From: Xiphydria camelus
Taxonomy: Eukaryota > Arthropoda > Insecta > Hymenoptera > Xiphydriidae
Assembly: GCA_963678675.1 (NCBI GenBank)
Contig: OY783197.1
Span: 9,117,647-9,181,646, forward strand
Length of the DNA: 64,000 nucleotides
Reading direction: 5' to 3'
Made by a program: the position numbers and the translations under genes. Below, in pieces: positions 58,444 to 64,000 of this stretch. The stretch's first letter is position 1; every line of letters begins with the position of its first letter. The notes beneath the pieces were generated by a model that was not told where the DNA came from, searched no databases, and was given only the letters and a program-made list of their open reading frames with translations.

Positions 58444-60418
58444 TTAAAAATATGTTTCAACAATATTACGTCGTAGACGCTCTCCAGCCACAAGTTCGGG
58501 ATTTCTACGATTACGCCTTCCTTCGTCTTGCATTTCTAATCCATCGTAATTATGGTATATCCCAAAATCCAAATTTGCGTCGTAAGGCTCCGGTGCTGGC
58601 TCTGGCACACCGTTGTTGATGCAAATGTTGTGCAACACCACACAGGCTTTTGCTATTTTGCAGCAATAATCGGGTGCATAATGTAGCACTCGATGTTTTA
58701 ATAAACATCTAAACCGAGTCTTCAGTATTCCGTTGCAACGCTCAATCAACGAGCGAATACTGCGATGACTCCGATTATAGGCATCCTCACGACTTCCTGG
58801 CGCTGCATCGATAATTGGTGTTAGAAGCCATGGTTGTAACGCATAACCTGAATCTCCTAGGATTATTTGTATTATATTATAATAGTTTTGGAGCAACTGG
58901 AAACATTTTTACTATATAACATGTATAGTACCTAGCAAAAAAAGTGTATATCCACGATTATGTAACTGCCGCATAAAGGGTAGTGCATTGCAATTATTCC
59001 AGATATAACTGTCATGCGTTCCACCTGGATATGTTGCATTCATGTGAAAAATTCGCAGATTTGAATCACAAATCTGAAAAGTAATTATACATTAAAAATA
59101 CCAAATAATTGGAAAATACTTTAAAGAAGTTCAATAATTTAGAGAAATTGCAATTTATAAATTTAAGCGACAATGAAACAAAAATTTCTTACCAGTTGAA
59201 CATTTATTGAATGATAACCTTTCCTGTTTATATAAATGTGTTCTGGATAAACAGGATCATTAACGTGAGGTGGAAAAATTGCAATGTGGGTGCAGTCCAC
59301 GCATCCCGCGATACCGGGAAATTGGTACTTGTTCCAAAATCTGAAAACGTTAATATTGTTAAAAACTTCTTAAGGTAATACTTATGTTGCCTATAGTAGT
59401 TTAAAAATTAATTTAACTTAATTAGGTAATTATCAGGCCAAACAACTTTTAACAACAATCACTTCATATCTGACGTTTCGGTTCCTCTTCGAACCCTCTT
59501 CAGAGAGGTAATGACCCACAGATGCATGATTTCTCTATTTATATCTCTAACAACCGTTATCCCCTCCTTTCCCTATTTATATTACTTTCTTCTTCTCAAC
59601 CACCTAATAATATTTACTGATAACACTGTCATCTTAATAATGTCAAATTTGAAAGTATTGTTAATAACCCATGAACCAATCTCTATGATCAATATTATTG
59701 TTACATTTAAATTTAAATTTTTATATTGATTGATAAATTTGATGAAGTTCTATCTAGTGAAAACACTATCAATTTTATTATTTATATTGTCTTTAATTAT
59801 GTTAATATAAAAACTTTCTAATGTCTTTCTTTTAGCCCAATGTTTTTCTCGTGATAAAATTTTGTTAAAAACAATATCATACAGAGATATTTTATTCTTC
59901 AACATACCCATCTCGAATGAAATTTAATTCCTCCAAATTTTGTGGAAATCGTACATGTTCATTAAAGATTTGCGGCTCATTTAAAATATTTACAACACAT
60001 TTTATACAACGACTAACTGATGACTGACTAATCGCCGAATATATTCCTTGACCAATATCCATCTGATAACTACCAGATCTAAGAAACCGAAGTGCCGTCA
60101 AAACCTATAAATTGCAAGAGTCAGCATTTTGTTAAATATCGTTAATTCATGATTTTATTCAATCAATATTACTACCTTTACTGTTGAATCTAGTGCAGAG
60201 GTTCTATGTTGAACTCCATCACGATCTTCAACAAGATTAATTAAATTTTCTACAGATGGTTTATTTAATCTGTATAATTTTACAAAATCCCGTTCTGCCA
60301 AATCAAACGCATCAAGTCGATCGTGAAATTGACGTCCAGGTCCTTCCGCATTTTCCTCGGTTTCTTCCAGCATGCGAACTCCCTCCAAATTTATAAGCTC
60401 TCGAATAAAATTCGCCAT
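58444..60418 (-). CDS. PIF/Harbinger DDE transposase (380 aa, HARBI1-like)
   Basis: Minus-strand exons 60176-60418, 59908-60104, 59193-59340, 58932-59073 and 58444-58856 join in frame (1,143 nt). Start MANFIRELINLEGVRMLE; the ATG at 60418 is chosen because the longer frame lacks family similarity. Candidate catalytic residues are D162 in CVDCTHIAI, D217 in GGTHDSYIW and E282 in LIERCNGILKTRF. Family motifs FPGIAGC, NRKGYHSINVQ and VVLHNICI are present. HARBI1-type proteins are about 350 aa, so it is full length. It should cut and paste the element with the help of the Myb-like partner encoded opposite. No internal stop seen. Confidence 0.92.
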
Positions 60419-61396
60419 CCCTGCAATTCTGAAAGATTTGCAATCTGCAGAAATTTTCCAGAAATATTGAAACAACTCACCTGAATATAGCATAATAAGT
60501 TTTCCATTTTTGTAACTTACCACTTTTTTATTTTATAATGTTATCACTACACGTATCACTGTATGTATATATACCTAATATCATTACTATACATACGTAG
60601 CTTATAGGTTATAAATAATGTGTACCCGGTTTACGTATAGCTTCTCATTCCTTTTACCCCAGTCTCGTATACGACTTTCGAATCTCGCATACCGCGACCC
60701 ACTCGTCGTAAAGCGTTCGAGAATTCTCGTATACGTGTCGTATGCGATATTTCGAGAATACCGTTTTTAACGAACCGCTCGAGAATCTAGTAACTTTACT
60801 TGATTTTCGTATACGACAAAATTCGAGAATAGGGGCCCAGGGGCTCGATTCTCGAGCTCATACGACTTTTGTCGCATACGATCAAGTTCGCAAGAGAATT
60901 TTCGCATGCGACTGACGGAAGCGATTCTCGACCTCTTTGCGAATTGGTTGCGTACGATCTAATCGTATGCGTTTATAAAACAACGTTGCCAAATTTTCAT
61001 GGAAACTACAAGCCAATGAAATGTTGGCTTTATATTTAACAGAAGAAAGTAACCGATAAGGTTAGGTGTCTATCGACAAAACATCGTAGCAGCATAGGTT
61101 TTAATATTTGTGATTTTACGTACTTAAATTATGGAAAAACGAGCGGGGAACATCAGCAATGAGCAAAAAACCTTGCTCTTAGAGTATCTTAATGAGAATC
61201 CGAAATTAATATCGGCAAAATTTAGTTCCGACTTTTCGTTTAAAGATGCTCAAGCACAGTGGACTGAAATAGCAGAAATATTAAATGCTGTTCCTGGTGC
61301 TCGTAAAACGTGGAATCAGTGGCGGAAGGTAAATTCGTAGTCAATTCTTCATTTTGTTCCATAGCAATCGATTGAAAATTCATTATATATTTTTAT

Positions 61397-61614
61397 GTAC
61401 ACCCGTGCTCACGGAATCTGTCGCTGGTGACTTTTTTTAAACCTTATTTTTAAACGTACTAACCAGTGAACAATTAATTCTCATGCCCTCATTAGCTACG
61501 GTGACGTCTACTCTCGTTAATGAAAGCACGAGGATTGATTAATCATTGGTTAGTACGTTTAAAAATAACATTTAAAAAAAGTCACCAGCGACAGATTCCG
61601 TGAGCCCGGGTGTA
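61397..61614. mobile_element. MITE-C copy 3
   Basis: GTACACCCGTGCTCACGGAA and TTCCGTGAGCCCGGGTGTAT pair. The internal AAACGTACTAACCAGTGA is shared with 45352. It lies in the first intron of the decayed Myb gene, next to MITE-D. Confidence 0.75.
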
Positions 61615-61617
61615 TGT

Positions 61618-61935
61618 ACCGTATGTCCGCGATCAATTGAACCATAGGAAAATTGCGAGTTTTGCATGAGCACTCCTTTGGGTCTCCTCGTCCAATAGAA
61701 TCACCGGAGAAGCGTGAATGCGCATGCGTAGTCATCCGCAAGTGTAGCGTCGTCAGCAAGTTCAGATCGATTATTTCGATAACCGATCTGAACTTGTTGA
61801 CGACGCCACACTCGCGGATGACTACGCATGCGCATTCACGCTTCTCCGGTGATTCTATTGGACGAGGAGACCCAAAGGGGTGCTCATGCAAAACTCGCAA
61901 TTTTCCTATGGTTCAAATGATCGCGGACATACGGT
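61618..61935. mobile_element. MITE-D copy (318 bp)
   Basis: ACCGTATGTCCGCGATCAAT at the left and ATGATCGCGGACATACGGTA at the right pair. It is nearly identical to 49346-49664. It ends 7 bp before the acceptor AG of the decayed Myb gene's exon 2. Confidence 0.85.
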
Positions 61936-63467
61936 ACTTGCAGACGGCACGATATAAGAGCTAAAACAAAGGAAAAGAAGGCCAATATTAATCGCAACTT
62001 TACCAAAACTGGAGGTGGCCCACCACTAGAAGTGTGTATGACACAGATGGATGAGGCTGTTGCAAAATTGATTGGACCGACAACCATCCATGGTCATGCT
62101 TCAGTAGACGAATCTATAGTTGAATTTGTGAGTATGATTAGGTTTGCGATATTGAGACCCAGATCGAGAGGTCTTTTTCTTACGTGAAGTTTTACAGAAT
62201 TGGCCCCTCAATCTGAGTCTCATCTCACAAATGGACTTTATCCGTGCACCCAGTGAAAATGATTTTGATTGACCCACTCTGGGTGACGGAACTTTAATGA
62301 AGTCGTTCATAGCTGAACATTTCGAGTAAATCTTATCATTTTACCATAGAAACAAAAACTGATTGACTATTTATGAAAATAACATAAACTTCATTGAAGA
62401 TTTATTAAGTAATTCTTACTCGGACAAATGTTACACAAGGAACTAATTTTTTTCATATTATAGGCTTTCGAAGAAACGGCAGAGAGTGATAAAGATATTG
62501 CACAATATATTCAGAAAAAACTGCCACTGATCAATCAAAAATTCCATCAAGCAGCTCCAATGCATTGAAAGAAGCTGCGTTTAGAAGTAATTTTATAATT
62601 AATATAGCCATTTCGTAATTCTACATTTATTTAAACATATGCCTGTCACATTGCCGTACAATAATAGTTGCTTTAAATAGTAATTTATTCCATATTTATA
62701 GATGAGTTTGAGTCGAACATACCAAAGCCGAAAGTTGCCCAACACTCAAAGGATAATGGAAAAGAGAATCGGACATCGTTTCTTAAATGTAAATATTATT
62801 ATAGACAGCTGTATAGTCGAACGCATTTTCTATAAAACACTGATTTAATTTCGTATTTTATCTACCTAAATCGTTAAAATAATATTTCAGCAGGAGCAAT
62901 GGAAGAGCATGATACTAAATTTCCTATGAGAAGATCAAGCGGGAAATCAGGTATAGTTAACTACGTCGGTGGTTCCTAACAATATTATTTATGCTCTGTG
63001 CATAATAATTATATATCTGTTATTCTCAAAAAAATGTTACTCTTTAAGGTAAACAGAGAAATACACGAGCTATGGCAACTAAACGTTTGAACGAAACTCT
63101 TTCGTATACAACATCTCTCGCAGCAAATGCAGATAATGATTTGATGCTCAGAAGAAGTTACTACAATAAAAAAGTTGAGCTTCTTGAACGAGATGTTACA
63201 GCTAAAGAGCGAATTGCTCGTGCTATTGAAATGTACAACGTTAATAATAACGCTACGAATGATGCTGTTTTCGAAAATGAGGAATATCTTGATGAAACTT
63301 GCGAGTTCGATTAGAAACAAGGATATTGTTTAAGAAGTATTGGGATGTCAAGATGTCAACTATGATGTGATCTAAACGCAATATTAGTCAATGTGTGATA
63401 CTATGTTTATCTTAATTTAAGTTCACTATTATTTATGTACTGCAATGTTATGTTATTTTAACGATAT

Positions 63468-63688
63468 ACAGTGTGTCCCTGCCTAGAACGTAAGTTAGGC
63501 GTGGTTTAATTTAGCCTATACTTATACCGCCGACCAATGGGAGATCGGCGGGCTAAGTATTGACTGAGAGCTATGTTCTGGCCGGCCAGCCAATACTCAG
63601 CCCGCCGATCTCCCATTGGTCGGCAGTATAAGTATAGGCCAAATTAAGCCACGCCTAACTCTACGTTCTAGGCAGGGACACACGGTAT
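63468..63688. mobile_element. Palindromic MITE between the genes of the second Harbinger
   Basis: GTGTGTCCCTGCCTAGAACG and CGTTCTAGGCAGGGACACAC pair; the inner arms TACTTATACCGCCGACCAAT also pair. It occupies the same relative place as 58195-58415 but is a different family. Confidence 0.75.
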
Positions 63689-63927
63689 GTGATGTGAAAG
63701 TCATAGTTTTCATATTATCCTATAATATATTGTTTTCTTGGTTCATATAATATGGCAAGATGTTTATCATATAAATTACCAGTCAAACTTTGAAACTTTA
63801 TTCTATATTTATATGGTTTTAGCATAAAGAACATAAGGTTCGTCAGTTCCTACTACTGTAAAGGTTATGTCAAAGAAGAAATAAAATATGCTTTTTAATA
63901 AAAAGAAAATTTATTTCAACGCCTTAC

Positions 63928-63999
63928 CTAATTTACAAAATAATTTCTTATTATACGACGCTGCATCTCTCTTGCTTTCATAAGATCACGATTTACTCG
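63928..63999 (-). pseudogene. C-terminal end of the second Harbinger transposase (partial)
   Basis: The minus-strand frame from the window edge reads RVNRDLMKAREMQRRIIRNY, FVN and stop. Its basic tail parallels the intact transposase tail ELVAGERLRRNIVETYF. The rest lies to the right of the window, so I cannot say whether it is functional. I class it with the decayed element. Confidence 0.5.
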
Positions 64000-64000
64000 T

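Larger units (their letters stand above)
56259..60837. mobile_element. Intact PIF/Harbinger transposon (4.58 kb)
   Basis: The TIRs GGCCCCTATTCTCGAAT pair exactly, with CAG on both sides (56256-56258, 60838-60840). Inside are two convergent, uninterrupted multi-exon genes: a Myb/SANT-like protein (plus) and a DDE transposase (minus). This is the standard two-gene organisation of PIF/Harbinger elements (known). Subterminal zones repeat TCGTATACGA and ATTCTCGA. Three MITEs are nested in non-coding parts (56318, 56759, 58195). I found no stop or frameshift in either gene, so it may still be autonomous or only recently silent. Confidence 0.9.
61131..63314 (+). pseudogene. Decayed Harbinger Myb/SANT-like gene
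   Basis: Exon 1 (61131-61328) encodes a clear homologue of the intact protein: MEKRAGNISNEQKTLLLEYL to TWNQWRK. Exon 2 (about 61944-62127) resumes with HDIRAKTKEKK, GGGPPLE and IGPTTIHGHA, but about 2 nt are missing at its start, so the joined frame breaks. Exon 3 (from 62464) shifts frame after IAQYIQKK. Later pieces at about 62701-62790, 62892-62950 and 63050-63314 give a C-terminus, AMATKRLNETLSYTTSLA to ETCEFD and stop. Two MITEs enlarge intron 1 to about 615 bp. A non-standard splice could rescue part of it, but a pseudogene is likelier. Confidence 0.7.
60841..64000. mobile_element. Second PIF/Harbinger element, decaying, truncated by the window edge
   Basis: It begins GGGCTCGATTCTCGAGCTC right after the CAG that ends the intact element. 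Its subterminal part repeats GTCGCATACGA-like motifs. Gene order matches: Myb-like gene on plus (61131-63314), transposase on minus entering from the right (63928-63999). MITE-C and MITE-D copies interrupt the first Myb intron, and a palindrome (63468-63688) fills the gap between the genes. The right TIR is outside the window. Confidence 0.75.

Overview
This is nuclear DNA of an insect. Multi-exon genes with GT-AG introns, insect-like Pcf11 and UBE2W proteins, CpG-rich coding islands in AT-rich spacer, and a dense load of cut-and-paste transposons all fit. A hymenopteran (ant or wasp) is the best guess, but that is inference. There is no bacterial or viral gene layout.

Three host genes are supported. 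(1) UBE2W, a ubiquitin-conjugating enzyme, minus strand: start codon at 13684, exons 13661-13684 and 12452-12802. Its last exon is not visible and probably lies left of the window, so 1-12451 would be one transposon-filled intron. (2) Pcf11, the pre-mRNA cleavage and transcription-termination factor, plus strand: 15 coding exons from 17616 to 40726. Joined they give 5,805 nt (1,934 aa), with every splice phase compatible. (3) NARS2, mitochondrial asparaginyl-tRNA synthetase, minus strand: 4 exons between 45754 and 42267, 472 aa. UBE2W and Pcf11 diverge from a 3.9 kb spacer; Pcf11 and NARS2 converge.

Everything else is mostly mobile DNA. 0.7-8.2 kb: fold-back and terminal-inverted-repeat (TIR) elements nested in each other. 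9.5-11.6 kb: a 5'-truncated, frameshifted non-LTR retrotransposon on the minus strand. Pcf11 introns: piggyBac-type, Tc1/mariner-type, pogo-type and PIF/Harbinger-type non-autonomous elements, including a 2.3 kb element carrying a THAP zinc-finger fossil. 46.7-56.3 kb: an accessory block of palindromic MITEs, a 3 kb fold-back with a mariner-like transposase fragment, and an element with many copies of one 16-bp motif.

The strongest accessory finding is at 56.26-60.84 kb: a PIF/Harbinger transposon with 17-bp TIRs, a 3-bp target-site duplication and both genes open. These are a Myb/SANT-like DNA-binding protein (238 aa, plus strand) and a DDE transposase (380 aa, minus strand, 5 exons). A related but decaying second copy starts 3 bp later and runs off the right edge. 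A 126-bp palindromic MITE occurs three times (2.99, 30.06 and 56.32 kb), always flanked by TAA, and one copy sits inside the intact Harbinger.
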